Shown here: positions 7,310 to 14,948 of the stretch, piece by piece
Layout: each line of letters starts with the position of its first letter
Position numbering within the stretch: the first letter of the stretch is position 1
DNA from: Bacillota bacterium
GTDB lineage: Bacteria > Bacillota > Clostridia > Christensenellales > SZUA-584
NCBI GenBank assembly: GCA_023397655.1
Contig: JAEWTW010000021.1
Coordinates: 1 to 20,501, forward strand
Direction of reading: 5' to 3'
DNA length: 20,501 bases
Program-made: the position numbers and the translations under genes
Notes under the pieces: generated by a model
What the model saw: only the letters and a program-made list of their open reading frames with translations
Database searches by the model: none
What the model was told of the DNA's origin: nothing

Positions 7310-7930
7310 CTACTCCATTTTCTTCACTCGGCGTCCATCTATTCGTAGACGCCCTTCGCACAGCAATGCGACGGATTTGACCAGTATTTCGTGCTCCACT
7401 TTGAGTATCCGCGCTGCGAGGGTTTCCGGCGTGTCGTTGTCCAGTACATCCACGCATTTCTGCATAATGATGGGGCCGGTGTCCATGCCCTCGTCCACAA
7501 AATGCACCGTCGCGCCCGATATTTTGGCTCCGTATTCCAGCACGGCCGCGTGAACGCGCCGACCGTAATAGCCCTTGCCGCAGAAGGACGGTATCAGCGC
7601 CGGGTGGATGTTAATGATCGGGTATTTGTTCACGAGATTGGAGCCGAGCATGGACATGTACCCCGCGAGCACCACTGCCTGCCCCCCGAACGCATTGATA
7701 GCACTGACGACCGCTTCGTCATGCGCCCTCTGGTTATCAAAGCTGCGGGGACTGATTACGATGGACGGAATCCCAGCCCGTTTCGCCCGCTCCAGCGCGA
7801 ACACGTCCGGCTTGCTGGATATTACGCCCGCCACTTTGGCGGGAATGCGCCCGTCTGCGCAGGCATCCAGTATCGCCTGCAGGTTGGTGCCTCCGCCGGA
7901 TACCATCACGACGAGACTGTCTATTCGCAC
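7310..7930 (-). CDS. purN: Phosphoribosylglycinamide formyltransferase (folate-dependent)
   Basis: It transfers a formyl group from 10-formyl-tetrahydrofolate to GAR, step three of purine synthesis. The 206-residue product has the typical N-terminus VVMVSGGGTNLQAIL, the catalytic Asn/His in INIHPALIPSF, YYGRRVHAAVLEYG, and the catalytic Asp in SGATVHFVDEGMDTG. The start is a GTG that overlaps the end of purM by 10 bases, indicating translational coupling; the local ribosome binding site is weak. A hairpin-rich gap of 183 bases follows before purH. Confidence 0.95.
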   Translation of the reverse strand: MRIDSLVVMVSGGGTNLQAILDACADGRIPAKVAGVISSKPDVFALERAKRAGIPSIVISPRSFDNQRAHDEAVVSAINAFGGQAVVLAGYMSMLGSNLVNKYPIINIHPALIPSFCGKGYYGRRVHAAVLEYGAKISGATVHFVDEGMDTGPIIMQKCVDVLDNDTPETLAARILKVEHEILVKSVALLCEGRLRIDGRRVKKME

Positions 7931-8931
7931 AGCTCTACGCCCTCGCCTTCCTGCACGCTGCCGATCACAAATGCTTTCTCACCAAGCTCACGCGCGGCAT
8001 TCAGCACTTCGGTTTCCTGCTCAGGGCTGACCGCCAGCACCATACCGATGCCCATATTGAACGTGTTATACGCACTGTCCCGCATCATCTTGGCTTCGCG
8101 CACCAACAGATTGAATACCGGCGGCATCTCCCAACTGCCAAGGTTGATGCGCGCACCGAGGCCATTGGCCAGTATGCGCGGTATGTTTTCGATAAAGCCG
8201 CCGCCCGTGATGTGTGCGATCCCCTTAATCTCGTGCTGTTCCAGCAGTGTAAGAACTGTCTTGACATAGATGCGCGTGGGCGTCAGCAGCTCTTCGCCCA
8301 GCGTTTTACCCAGCATGTCGATATGCTGTGCCAGCACGCGGTTGTCCATCGCGATAACCTTGCGCACCAGCGAAAAGCCGTTGCTGTGCACGCCGCTGGA
8401 CTGCAGGCCGATCAGCATGTCCCCCGCCTTGATACCGCTGCCGTTGACCAGCTTGCTTTTCTGTACACTGCCCACGCAGAATCCGGCCATGTCATACTCG
8501 CCAGAGGTATAGAATCCGGGCATTTCCGCCGTTTCCCCGCCGATCAGCGCACAGCCTGCCTGACGGCAGCCTTCTGCGACACCCTTGACGATATCCGCCG
8601 CGACCTCTGGCACCAACTTGCCCGTCGCGATGTAATCCAAAAAGAACATGGGCGCAGCGCCGTGGCACACCACGTCGTTGACGCACATCGCCACACAGTC
8701 GATGCCCACTGTATCGTGCTTGTCCATCGCAAACGCCAGCTTCAGCTTGGTGCCCACGCCGTCCGTACCGGATACCAGCACATTGTCACCATATTCGTAC
8801 ATGCCGCCGAACGATCCCAGGTCCTGAAGCACATGACCGTTAAACGTGGATCTCGCGTGCTCTTTCATTAGCCGTACTGCTTCGTATCCGGCCTGCACAT
8901 CCACGCCCGCGTCTTTATAAGTATATCCCAT
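7921..8931 (-). CDS. purM: Phosphoribosylformylglycinamidine cyclo-ligase (AIR synthetase)
   Basis: It closes the imidazole ring of FGAM with ATP to give AIR. The 336-residue product begins with the family-typical YKDAGVDVQAGYEAV. It contains SGTDGVGTKLKLAF, the CVNDVVCHGAAPMFFLDYIATG block, GGETAEMPGFY, SSGVHSNGFSLVR and AHITGGGFIENIPRIL, all conserved elements of this fold. GGGAG lies 7 bases before the ATG. It sits 43 bases after purF, where a 7-bp hairpin (8951-8977) overlaps the purF stop, and overlaps purN by 10 bases. Confidence 0.97.
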   Translation of the reverse strand: MGYTYKDAGVDVQAGYEAVRLMKEHARSTFNGHVLQDLGSFGGMYEYGDNVLVSGTDGVGTKLKLAFAMDKHDTVGIDCVAMCVNDVVCHGAAPMFFLDYIATGKLVPEVAADIVKGVAEGCRQAGCALIGGETAEMPGFYTSGEYDMAGFCVGSVQKSKLVNGSGIKAGDMLIGLQSSGVHSNGFSLVRKVIAMDNRVLAQHIDMLGKTLGEELLTPTRIYVKTVLTLLEQHEIKGIAHITGGGFIENIPRILANGLGARINLGSWEMPPVFNLLVREAKMMRDSAYNTFNMGIGMVLAVSPEQETEVLNAARELGEKAFVIGSVQEGEGVELCE

Positions 8932-8974
8932 TTTTATCTCCCGAAATTATTAAGGATACTATATTCTACCATCC

Positions 8975-10441
8975 TTATTTACATTTATCGAGCATATTCT
9001 TTTTTCCGCACTGCAACAGCTCGCCCACATCCTCCGGATATTTGCCGTTGAAACAACCTGAACAGAAGTTGCAGGCCGCGCCTTCCACCGTTTTCAGCAG
9101 GTCCTCGATGCGCAGGTAATTCAGCGTGTCCGCCCCGATAAGCTTGCGTATTTCCTCCACCGAATGGGACGCGCCGATCAGCTGGTCATGAGATGACGTA
9201 TCAATTCCAAAGAAGCACGGGTGCTTGATGGGCGGTGAGCTGATCTGCATATGCACTTCCTTCGCGCCAGCTAATTTAAGCATCTCGACGATGCGCTTGG
9301 ACGTCGTTCCGCGGACGATGGAGTCGTCCACCAGTATCAGCCGCTTGCCGCGTACGTTGCGCTTTAAAACGCTAAGCTTGACGGATACGCCCATCTCACG
9401 TTTGCCCTGAGAAGGCTGGATGAACGTGCGTCCCACATAGCGGTTTTTGGACAGCGCGCTGGTATACGGTATTCCTGACTGGCGCGCAAACCCCATCGCA
9501 GCGGACAGCGCCGAATCCGGAACGGCAGCCACAACGTCCGCATCCACGTTGTTCGACATTGCAAGCAGCTCTCCGGCGCGCTCCCGCGCCCGGTGCACCG
9601 CAATCCCGTCGATATCCGAATCGGGGCGGGCAAAATAGACGTACTCAAATATGCATAGTGCCGAATCGCTGGCGTGCATACCCTGAAAGGATTTGAGACC
9701 GTTCTTATCCGCGACCACGATCTCGCCGGGACGCAGATCGCGTATGAAATCCGCGCCGATTGTGTCAAACGCGCTGGATTCCGACGCAAACACATAGGCG
9801 TTGTCGATACGGCCCAGCGCCAGCGGACGTATGCCCTTGGGGTCGCGGACGCCGATGACCATATCCGGCGTCATGATGACGAGCGCGTAGCTACCCTTGA
9901 GCTCCGCCATCGTCTTGGTTACCGCTTCGATGATGCCGTCTCCGCTGTGCTTGGCGATCAGGCTGGCGATTACCTCAGAGTCGATGGTTGTCTGGAAGAT
10001 AGCGCCGCTGTTTTCCAGCTCGTCGCGCAGCTTGGGCGCGTTGATTAAATTCCCGTTATGTGCCAGCGCCAGCTGCCCCTTCTTCGAACTGATCACGAGC
10101 GGCTGAGCGTTGGCCGTCAGGCTGTCTCCCATTGTGGAATAGCGCACGTGACCGATGGCAGCTTGTCCGCCTTTTAGCTTGTCCAGATTTCCGTAGCGGA
10201 ACACTTCCGTTACAAGCCCCATCTCCTTGTGGTACTCAATGCGGCTGCCTTTGGCGACGGCGATACCAGCGCTCTCCTGCCCGCGGTGCTGCAAAGCAAA
10301 CAGCCCGTAATAGGCGGCTTCCGCCGGCCCTACCGAGCTGTTCGGGCTGTATATGCCGAATACGCCGCACTCTTCGTGCATGCAATCTTCAAAGGGTTTG
10401 AGCCGTTCATAGCTGTCCGGTATATGAATGCGAAGCGGCAT
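8975..10441 (-). CDS. purF: Amidophosphoribosyltransferase (Fe-S type)
   Basis: It makes phosphoribosylamine from PRPP and glutamine, the first committed and main feedback-controlled step. The 488-residue product has a 24-residue N-terminal propeptide ending EE, then the glutaminase nucleophile Cys25 (CGVFGI). The PRPP loop reads ILVDDSIVRGTTS. C457 and C460 in CNFCSGCF, together with Cys residues in ALCIFEY and HPCFFGID, match the ligands of the Bacillus-type 4Fe-4S cluster, so the enzyme is probably oxygen-sensitive and proteolytically matured. The ATG starts one base after the purC stop, with GGGAGAG just upstream, so translation is coupled. Confidence 0.97.
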   Translation of the reverse strand: MPLRIHIPDSYERLKPFEDCMHEECGVFGIYSPNSSVGPAEAAYYGLFALQHRGQESAGIAVAKGSRIEYHKEMGLVTEVFRYGNLDKLKGGQAAIGHVRYSTMGDSLTANAQPLVISSKKGQLALAHNGNLINAPKLRDELENSGAIFQTTIDSEVIASLIAKHSGDGIIEAVTKTMAELKGSYALVIMTPDMVIGVRDPKGIRPLALGRIDNAYVFASESSAFDTIGADFIRDLRPGEIVVADKNGLKSFQGMHASDSALCIFEYVYFARPDSDIDGIAVHRARERAGELLAMSNNVDADVVAAVPDSALSAAMGFARQSGIPYTSALSKNRYVGRTFIQPSQGKREMGVSVKLSVLKRNVRGKRLILVDDSIVRGTTSKRIVEMLKLAGAKEVHMQISSPPIKHPCFFGIDTSSHDQLIGASHSVEEIRKLIGADTLNYLRIEDLLKTVEGAACNFCSGCFNGKYPEDVGELLQCGKKNMLDKCK

Positions 10442-10442
10442 G

Positions 10443-11150
10443 TTACTCTCCCATCAGCCTTCTGATGATCTCCTGATAGGCTTCCTCGACGTCACCGAGA
10501 TCGCGGCGGAAGCGGTCCTTGTCCAGCTTTTTACCGGTCTCTATATCCCAGAAACGGCAGGTGTCCGGTGAGATCTCGTCCGCCAGTATGATATCGCCAT
10601 GAAAACGGCCGAACTCCAATTTGAAGTCGATGAGCTCCACGCCGAACTTTTTCAGGTAGACGCTGAGTATCTCGTTGACCTTGAACGAATAGACCTTGAT
10701 CTTCTCCATCTCTTCGTCCGTCGCGAGTCCCAGTGCGCGGACATAATAGGAGTTGATGAAAGGATCGCCCAGCTCGTCGTTTTTGTAGCTGTACTCCAGT
10801 ATGGGGCAAAGAAGCTCGGTTCCTTCAGCCACGCCCATGCGCTTGGTGAAGCTTCCCGCCGCTTTATTGCGGATGATTACTTCCACCGGCACGATGTCAA
10901 CCTTGCGGACAACGGTTTCGCGGTCAGACAGCTGCTCGACAAAGTGCGTCGGTACGCCTTTGCTCTCCAGCAGCTTAAAGAAGTGGTTGGACACCTTGTT
11001 ATTGACCACACCCTTGCCGACGATGGTGCCGCGCTTCTGTCCGTTGAAAGCCGTCGCGTCGTCCTTGTACGATACGATCACGCAGTCGGGATCATCCGTC
11101 AGGTAAACCTTCTTCGCTTTGCCTTCGTAAATCTGCTCCATCTGTTTCAT
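10443..11150 (-). CDS. purC: SAICAR synthetase
   Basis: It couples carboxyaminoimidazole ribonucleotide to aspartate using ATP. The 235-residue length and the motifs YEGKAKKVYLTDD, SYKDDATAFNGQKRG, VEVIIRNKAAGSFTKRMGV, LIDFKLEFGR and LADEISPDTCRFWD match the bacterial enzyme. The ATG overlaps the purE stop as ATGA, and AAGGAG lies about 11 bases upstream inside purE. A second Met at residue 4 is an alternative start. It directly uses the product made by purE. Confidence 0.97.
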   Translation of the reverse strand: MKQMEQIYEGKAKKVYLTDDPDCVIVSYKDDATAFNGQKRGTIVGKGVVNNKVSNHFFKLLESKGVPTHFVEQLSDRETVVRKVDIVPVEVIIRNKAAGSFTKRMGVAEGTELLCPILEYSYKNDELGDPFINSYYVRALGLATDEEMEKIKVYSFKVNEILSVYLKKFGVELIDFKLEFGRFHGDIILADEISPDTCRFWDIETGKKLDKDRFRRDLGDVEEAYQEIIRRLMGE

Positions 11151-11641
11151 ATTAAATCAATCTCCTTTTGAAGAGTTTTATCGGATGCGAGTACCTTCTC
11201 CGCCATCTCTTTCTTGTAGGCGGTAAGTTTGGGCTTGAGTTCTGCATATTTGAGGGACAGCATCTGAACGGCCAGCAGTGCCGCGTTGACAGCACCGTCT
11301 ATCGCGACGGTCGCTACGGGGATGCCGGGCGGCATCTGCACCGTTGAAAGCAGCGAGTCTAATCCGTCCATGGTGGACGATTTAATGGGTAGTCCGATGA
11401 CGGGCAGCGTGGTATATGCGGCGAGTACACCCGCCAAATGCGCAGCCTTGCCCGCGGCCGCGATGATCACCTCAATGCCGTTCTCCTCCGCAGACGCCGC
11501 GAATACGTGGGCTTCATCAGGCGTGCGGTGCGCACTCAGTATATGCCCTTCCACCGCCACACCGAACGATTTGAGCGTAGATATGGCTTTTTCCAGTACG
11601 GGGAGATCAGATATAGACCCCATAATTACGGCAGCTTTCAT
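11147..11641 (-). CDS. purE: N5-carboxyaminoimidazole ribonucleotide mutase
   Basis: It converts N5-CAIR to CAIR in purine synthesis. The 164-residue product shows AVIMGSISDLPV, the catalytic His in LSAHRTPDE, AAAGKAAHLAGVLAA and DSLLSTVQMPPGIPVATVAI, which resemble the class I bacterial enzyme. No purK (the ATP-dependent partner) is found next to it or anywhere in the window, though class I PurE usually relies on it. AAAGGAG lies 8 bases before the ATG. First gene of the operon; its promoter is visible about 60 bases upstream. The last four bases overlap the purC start. Confidence 0.96.
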   Translation of the reverse strand: MKAAVIMGSISDLPVLEKAISTLKSFGVAVEGHILSAHRTPDEAHVFAASAEENGIEVIIAAAGKAAHLAGVLAAYTTLPVIGLPIKSSTMDGLDSLLSTVQMPPGIPVATVAIDGAVNAALLAVQMLSLKYAELKPKLTAYKKEMAEKVLASDKTLQKEIDLI

Positions 11642-11703
11642 TGGTTGAACTCCTTTTAAATGTAAGCTATTTAAAACGACAATTTCTGCAGTACAACATA
11701 GTC

Positions 11704-11732
11704 AGTCTACTTTAAGCGATACAAGCTGTCAA
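11704..11732 (-). promoter_or_regulatory. Sigma-A-type promoter of the purine operon
   Basis: On the - strand a perfect -35 TTGACA (11732-11727) is separated by 17 bases from a -10 TAGACT (11709-11704). Transcription would start near 11697, leaving about 56 bases of leader before purE, too short for a purine riboswitch aptamer. A CGAA core (11733-11736) abuts the -35 and could belong to a second PurR half-site. Confidence 0.75.
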
Positions 11733-11766
11733 CGAATACAGCATACATTTAGTACATGGAATTAAT

Positions 11767-11781
11767 TAATGTTCGTTATAA
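11767..11781 (-). promoter_or_regulatory. Candidate PurBox (PurR site)
   Basis: The - strand reads TTATAACGAACATTA, close to the Gram-positive PurBox pattern AWWWCCGAACWWT. Its CGAA centre lies about 76 bases upstream of the predicted transcription start, a position I recall for PurBoxes of lactic acid bacteria. The second, inverted core next to the -35 is about 35 bases away, which is wider than the classic B. subtilis pair. No purR gene is in the window. Confidence 0.45.
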
Positions 11782-11859
11782 TAGCGTACAATAAAATGTG
11801 TCAATACAGAAAACAAGTGAATTTGAATTAATGGGCTTCTGTAGTGGGAAATCAGTAGA

Positions 11860-11896
11860 AATAAAAACCCGGAAACGAATTTAGATGTTTCCGGGT
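11860..11896 (-). terminator. Intrinsic terminator after the surface-protein genes
   Basis: ACCCGGAAAC (- strand 11896-11887) pairs with GTTTCCGGGT (11876-11867) around a 10-base loop, followed by TTTTTATTT on the - strand. This is a strong Rho-independent terminator between the two - strand operons. A second 8-bp inverted repeat, CGTAGTCT/AGACTACG (11929-11958), lies just ahead of it. Together with the purine promoter these explain most of the gene-free stretch 11642-12091; I see nothing further there. Confidence 0.88.
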
Positions 11897-12193
11897 AAAT
11901 ACTCATTATTCCCACACATAAATTCAACCGTAGTCTACACAATTCTGTTAAGACTACGTAATAAGTTGTTAACTCATTTTAGACCAGTTAACCACCTTCT
12001 ACGGTATTTGTTGATCTTCTGTTATCAAATCCTATCAAGGCTGAGTTTATCACTTTAGCTTGATTGCTCAGAATGATAATATTGTTGCCAATTATATGAT
12101 CTGTTTCTTTTTCAAGAAGATAAACACGGTCAGCATCCCCATCATGAGCACCCCGATACCAATAAATATCCACAGCCAAAATGAGTGATTGCT

Positions 12194-12214
12194 ATATCCG
12201 GTATCCGGTATGAC
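12194..12214 (-). other. Sortase sorting signal (VIPDTGY)
   Basis: The codons read VIPDTGY and are followed by about 11 polar or aromatic residues, a hydrophobic helix (IGIGVLMMGMLTVFIF) and a LKKK tail. This is the standard layout of an LPXTG-like cell-wall anchor, with Ile replacing Leu in the first position. It implies a sortase elsewhere in the genome. Confidence 0.8.
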
Positions 12215-12534
12215 TAGCTGTCCTCCGCTATCCATGACCGGAATCCTGTAGGTGCCCAATGCGATGTCTTCATCGTTTAGAATGGTGATTTTTAGCGCAC
12301 CGTCTGCGTTGAGGTCGTCTTCGCTTATTTCCAGCCGTAGTTTCCCGTCAACGGCATCTTCGATGCTGACGATCTCGCCGTCTGGCAGCCGTATGGCAGT
12401 TGCGCCTTCCGGCAGCTCATCCACGTCTATTTCAACAACGATATTACCCGTGTCTTCATCCTGTTCAATGACCTCAGGCGATATTGTGAAGTCGTCCTCC
12501 GGCGAGGCGGTCTGTGCCGGAACGCCCGAAGCGG

Positions 12535-12750
12535 AAGGCGAGGCCGATGGTGACGGCGTAATGGCTGTCGGAACCGCAGTAGGTGTTAACGACGGCGCAG
12601 CGGTTGGTGTTGACGACGCTACAGTTGTCGGTTTCGCAGTCGGCGTTGACGATGGCGCAGCTGTAGGCTTTGCAGTCGGTGTCGCGGCAGGCGCAGCTGT
12701 TGGTGTCGCGGTGGGCGTTGGCGACGGCGTAGGTGTTGGAACCACCGCTG
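12535..12750 (-). repeat. Low-complexity Thr/Pro/Ala linker repeat
   Basis: Short, degenerate units of the PTAxPxxTPTA kind encode an approximately 75-residue stalk between the Ig-like modules and the C-terminal acidic domain. The repetitive DNA could vary in length between strains. Such stalks commonly hold surface domains away from the peptidoglycan. Confidence 0.75.
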
Positions 12751-12759
12751 CAAGCACGC

Positions 12760-13325
12760 TCACAGTGACGGAGATATTTAAAGATACGACATTCGGGTTC
12801 ACCACGCCGCCCGGCATCGCAACGATGCCGTTTACCGTAAAGGTCTGCTCCGTTTTGACAGAAGGTTTATACGCGCTGGACGCCACATCCCATGCCACAT
12901 CCGCCTGCACATTTCCGTCGTCCGTGACCAGCGTCACATGCGCGGGCAGCCCCAGCGCTGCCGCTGTTTTTGCCGTACCGTTCGTCATACCGGTAATGGC
13001 TGCGGGCGCAGTGACGCTGACCAGTATCTTATCTGCGGATGGTGCCGCGTTAACGGTGACATCAACGCTCACATTCAGCGAAACGCCGTTCGGGTTGATC
13101 ACACCGCATGGCAACGCTGCAATACCGTACACCGTGAAGGCTTGCGCCGCGGTGCTGCCGGGGTCATAATCGCTTGACTCCACGTCCCATGCCACATCCG
13201 CCTGCACGTTTCCATCGTCGGTCACCAGCGTCACCGTGGCGGGCAGCCCCAGCGCGGCCGCTGTTTTTCACCGTGCCGTTCTTAACGCCGATGACGGCTG
13301 CGGGCGCAGTGACGCTCACGACAGC
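12760..13325 (-). repeat. Two tandem Ig-like modules (297-bp period)
   Basis: Two near-identical coding modules: for example CCTGCAC begins at 12904 and again at 13201, and the following 110 or so bases agree closely. Each encodes SVTAPAA, NGT-KTAAALGLPA, VTLVTDDGNVQADVAWDV and a final VNPN-VSLN-SV. The upstream copy carries the extra base that breaks the frame, while the downstream copy is intact and shows what the correct reading should be. Confidence 0.85.
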
Positions 13326-14948
13326 GGGCAGCGAAACAAAGCGCGCCTCAAGCTGTGCGCCCTGTGTGCCCGTGTCCTTATCCGCCGCTATGCTGCGGTA
13401 GCTGCCCCGGGTGCCCACGGTGTAGGTATAGCTCTCGTTATAATCGGCTGTGACGTCCTCACCGTTCACGGTGAGGCTTTCCAGCTTATAGCCCGCATTG
13501 GGCTCGGCGGTGATTTCAAGCGCCTGCCCGCCCCGTATGATTTGTCCGCTCGTAAGGTCTCCGTCAGCCGAAGAAACGGTGAGCGACCCGTTCTCCGGTT
13601 CAGTAAAATTTACCGTATAGGCAAAGGTGGCGATAACGCTCTTTTCCGCATCCGTCACCTCGTATGTGCTTTGTCCCGCGGCGGCGGATACCAAAACACC
13701 ATCCACCTTGAGGCTGTCGATCGCGTAACCGTCTGCGGCGGTCACGGTATAGGGCCCGCTGCCGGAGATGCTGCCGCCGTATCCGGCGTCTGTGATTATG
13801 TCGGGCAGCGGTATATCGATGATCAGCGTGCCATTGTCAGCCGCGCCTGCGCTGCCGCCGATATCCGCCGCGCCTGTGCCGCCGTTCGCCGTCACCGTGC
13901 CGCCGGTGATGGTCACCGTACCGCCCGCGCCGCCAGGACTTGTCGAAGTGCCGCCGCCGCCGCCGATGCCCGCGGCGGCCAAGGCTCCGGTTGAAGACGG
14001 ATTACCGCCGGTCGCCGTCACCGTGCCGCCGGTGATGATGACTGTACCGCCGTTGCCCCTTAAGCCGCCGCCGATGCCCGCGCCGTAGCCCTTAACTGCG
14101 GCGGTTACAATGCCGCCGTTAATGGTCACCGTGCCGCCTGAGCCACTACTACCGCCGCCGATGCCCGCGCCATCGCCGTTATTCTTAACTTCAGCGGTTA
14201 CAATGCCGCCGTTAATGGTGATATTGCCGCCTGTGCCACCTTCACCGCCGCCGATGCCCGCGCCGATGATAGTCCTAAAGCTGACATTCACCGTACCGCC
14301 ATTGATGGTGACCGTCCCGCAGGACTGCTGATAACTGCCGCCTATGCCTGCGCCTCTATGCTCATAACTATCTATTTTTGCGATTGTCAGCGAATCAAGG
14401 GCGTCGCTGGTTTTTTTATCGATGGTCAACGCCGCACCCTCCGGCACTCGGAATACGGCACCATATAAATTTAATAACGATGTTATTTTATTTGCCCCGG
14501 AAAGTGTCAGATAAACGGCAGCACCGGGACTGATGTTAATGGAAGGTGCATCCTTTATCATATTCACCTGCTCCAGCGTGATATTGGCGGTGCCGCTGTT
14601 GACCGCTATTATATTATACGTCGTGCCAGTATTATTCTGGGTAATGACGATCTCGTCGGATGCGTCAATCGTCTCCGACGAGATTCCGTCTTGGACAACA
14701 TCAAGCTTGGATGCATCGTCCGCGTTCTGCCTAATGACAACACTGCCATAGTTGATGTAATAGGTGTGGCTCGCCGCGCGCGCCGTCTCCCCCAGCAGCA
14801 TCATAAATATCATCCCCGCTGCCAGCAGCCACGCGAGCGTTCTTGCTTTAACCGTTCTTTTCATCATTGCCGTTCCTCTCCTTATCAACCCGTTTAAAAG
14901 CACAAGACTCCTAACGTAAGCATGAGGTTCTTTAGACATTATTTCTCC

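Larger units (their letters stand above)
12092..14867 (-). pseudogene. Sortase-anchored GIGGG-repeat surface protein, frameshifted
   Basis: A cell-surface protein of about 924 residues if one base is discounted. As given, the frame breaks at the T5 run 13264-13268: the upstream part (14867-13164) ends after 567 residues, and the downstream part continues one base out of phase. Order of parts: signal peptide (KARTLAWLLAAGMIFMMLL then an ARA-A site), a beta-helix-like region with six GIGG motifs alternating with TVTINGG, an InlB-B-repeat-like segment (FTEPENGSLTV), two Ig-like modules of about 99 residues (QADVAWDV, resembling bacterial Ig group 4), a long Thr/Pro/Ala linker, an acidic domain, then VIPDTG, a membrane helix and LKKKQII. 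The start at 14867 follows AAGGAGAGG; an in-frame ATG at 14939 also has GGGAG but would extend the signal peptide by 24 residues. Adhesion or glycan binding is plausible but unproven. Confidence 0.8.

Noticed and set aside
11642..12091. Purine riboswitch or other structured leader RNA before purE
   Set aside because: The predicted transcript leader is only about 56 bases and has none of the conserved purine aptamer loops; the hairpins further upstream belong to the terminator of the neighbouring operon.
12535..12750. Minisatellite independent of coding sequence
   Set aside because: The repeat is fully explained as in-frame Thr/Pro/Ala codons of the surface-protein stalk.
13255..13275. Programmed -1 ribosomal frameshift at AAAAAC in the surface-protein gene
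   Set aside because: The zero frame is GTG AAA AAC, so the classical slippery heptamer A AAA AAC is not present in phase, and the shift needed to restore the reading is +1. A homopolymer indel explains it better.
13768..14331. Pro/Val-rich open frames on the + strand opposite the GIGGG region
   Set aside because: They mirror the codon repeats of the - strand genes, lack convincing ribosome binding sites, and have no independent support.
14868..14948. LytTR-like site (TACGTTAGG on the - strand) between the two surface-protein genes
   Set aside because: Only one 9-bp unit matches the generic pattern and there is no partner at 21 bp; it does not share the CGGATC core of the two paired sites.
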